64,000 nt of DNA, taken from positions 1,658,482,062-1,658,546,061 of the forward strand of contig OY728121.1 in the NCBI GenBank assembly GCA_963277665.1, given 5' to 3'. Shown here piece after piece: positions 62,306-64,000 of this stretch; position 1 is the stretch's first letter, and the number at the start of each line of letters is the position of its first letter. Below the pieces are notes generated by a model, which was not told the DNA's origin, ran no database searches, and worked only from the letters and a program-made list of their open reading frames with translations. Source of the stretch: Viscum album (Eukaryota > Streptophyta > Magnoliopsida > Santalales > Viscaceae). A program made the translations under genes and the position numbers.

Positions 62306-64000
62306 TGTAACACCTCGACCCTAGTTACCCAGAGTCGGTGCATTATTACATAACATTGGCATGATCAGAAAAAAGATCAAATCTCGAAAGACCGATTGGT
62401 TTAGTAGCCTTGGAAACACTAGATATATTCATATGTTTTACATTACATCATAAAATGAAAAACTACTACAACAACATAATGTCTCCATAGTCCACACTAT
62501 TATCCCCTCATAATATCCCTGCAGGTCATTCATAACTTACTTCTTCACATCCTGGGAAAAATAAAACATAGAAAAGAGGTGAGATCAAATGCCCAGTAAG
62601 GATAACAATATAGCGGAACATTCAAAATAAGAATAAACATTTAAGGCAATGCATTACTAAAACAAAAGCCTTTTAAACTTGAACTTCAACATAGTATGGC
62701 AAAAGTAAAATGAAATAATTCTATTTACTTGTTCACATGGATATTCTACTAATCGAATAATCACATGCAATATCAATAACCACTTTCATAATGTTGGAAT
62801 GCATAATTCCAGACTATCATAACCCCATAGCCAAGGCCTCGTGCCAAGACTACGAATAATATTTTTCCAAGGCCTTGTGCCAAGACACTAGTTTGTCTCA
62901 TGAGACCTACCGATGCATCGAGGAGCTATAGCGGGCTCCACCCGTCACTTATTAAGTCCAATGCATTCCTCATATGAACAGGTTTAAACATAACATAATC
63001 ATTCGTATTAAAACTATCATACGAAATGTCAATAATTTCACCATAAACTATGAATGGTATAAAAATAGAACATCCACAGTCAAACATATCACAAAACCTT
63101 TAATACAATATAAATGTTTTTTATCATAATAAATCAACTTCAAATAAGCGTAAAATCCATCAAAGGATGTTGACTTAGATGAAATCAAAACTCTTTTTAG
63201 AGAAATATCTCTTTCTATTTTTGAAATCATTTAAGATCCATATAAAATAAAACATTTTCTTTGAAAATATTCTTATAATATTGTATGGAAATCTTTGAAG
63301 ATTTTATAACGGTGGAAAATAACCGCACCCGCCGTATAAGTTAAAAAAAACATTCTTACCTTAATTCTGTCGAAAAGGTTAAAAAGGACCTAGTTATGAA
63401 AACGACGGAAAGATTACTCTTATAAAAAGTCAAACAAGGGTATAAATGACTTTAACCCATATTCTTGTAAATAATAAAAATGTTTTGAAATACATTTTTA
63501 AGAAAACATAGATGTGGATGATAAAGAGATCCCAGTAGATTATTACATATAAATAACCTCGGATAATGAAGAGATTTTGAAATAACCCTTACCTTGTAAT
63601 TTTCCTTGGTTGGGGTAGGTTAACCTCATGTATAATGGTGAAATAATTGTTATTAAATTATACAAGAATCATATACATTAATATGATATCATATATGATC
63701 TTTTAATATTGATTTGATAATAATATCTTAGTATTATCGTTGTTTCGGGTGTTAACTTACTTGTTTTATTTTATATGTTTTGTTACATAAGACATGCTTG
63801 TAAAGGATAGGTTGTATATTATTCATATCCAGAATTATATCAAGTCCTTAAACATCATTTTTTTAAATCATCAAATGATAATTATACTTTAATGGTTACG
63901 ATGGAGAATAAATCTCATCGCGTTCGTGGAGACGGTAGTCCGTACGTACGCATGAGCGACAATATAATTCTTTTGATATTAAAATAATATATAAATGGAT
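62306..64000 (-). mobile_element. Nested gypsy LTR 3, runs off the window
   Basis: TGTAACACCTCGACCCTAG starts abruptly inside the Sirevirus LTR. Later landmarks match LTR 2: ACATTGGCATGATCAG near 62,355, GTTTAGTAGCCTTGGAAAC near 62,400, and AAGAGGTGAGATCAAATG near 62,573, which aligns with AAGGTGTGAGATTATATT near 47,917. A two-unit 36-base repeat (CCAAGGCCTCGTGCCAAGAC) lies at 62,831-62,886. By comparison with LTRs 1 and 2 this is the 3' end of a minus-oriented LTR; no primer site precedes it, so it is the outer edge of a left-hand LTR or a solo LTR. No internal region is reached by 64,000. CpG is more frequent here than elsewhere. Confidence 0.65.
62831..62890. repeat. 36-base direct repeat in LTR 3
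   Basis: CCAAGGCCTCGTGCCAAGAC at 62,831 and CCAAGGCCTTGTGCCAAGAC at 62,867 differ at one base (C/T in a CpG). The period equals that of the arrays in LTRs 1 and 2 although the unit sequence is different. Confidence 0.85.

Noticed and set aside
1..64000. CRISPR array, prophage, or bacterial operon
   Set aside because: Tandem repeats found are 36, 37 and 80 bases, without unique spacers or cas genes, and lie inside LTRs. No ribosome-binding sites or long intact frames are present.

Overview
This window looks like intergenic DNA from a large plant nuclear genome. I see no intact host gene, no RNA gene and no bacterial feature. It is strongly AT-rich. Everything recognisable is a transposable element of a plant-specific type, and every coding remnant is broken by stops and frameshifts. 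Several stops have the form TGA where the family has Arg, as expected from decay of methylated CpG. This suggests old, silenced, slowly removed repeats. The species cannot be named from the sequence; a large-genome flowering plant fits best.

Layout. 1-4.4 kb: a decayed ORF1/DUF4283 zinc-knuckle gene (0.76-2.45 kb, +) between extremely AT-rich blocks, with inverted subterminal motifs and a possible CACTA-type right end at 4384. 4.4-12.1 kb: old AT-rich DNA with one Athila/Tat-like polypurine tract on the minus strand. 12.1-18.7 kb: two 1.3-1.4 kb direct repeats, 5.27 kb apart, that look like the LTRs of an unrecognised element. 18.7-25.8 kb: mostly unassigned. 25.8-36.8 kb: two long (4.7-4.9 kb) plus-oriented LTR-like direct repeats, each beginning TGTAA and carrying a matching TATAAAAGG box, with a 1.3 kb non-coding spacer.

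36.9-51.4 kb: minus-strand Ty3/gypsy chromoviruses (Tekay/Del type) in the order pol/gag - LTR - short internal remnant - LTR, a tandem arrangement sharing one LTR. Protease, reverse transcriptase, RNase H, integrase and the chromodomain-side end are all recognisable but dead.

51.4-62.3 kb: a nearly complete Ty1/copia Sirevirus on the plus strand: 5' LTR, tRNA-iMet primer site, gag, protease, integrase, reverse transcriptase, RNase H, a long third ORF (58,796-61,178), a ladder of polypurine tracts, and a 3' LTR cut short at 62,305. A second gypsy LTR (TGTAACACC...) starts at exactly 62,306 and runs off the window, so it inserted into the Sirevirus LTR. The least ordinary parts are the Sirevirus third ORF with its own promoter-like segment, the palindromic short tandem repeats inside both LTR families, and the long-LTR pair at 25.8-36.8 kb.
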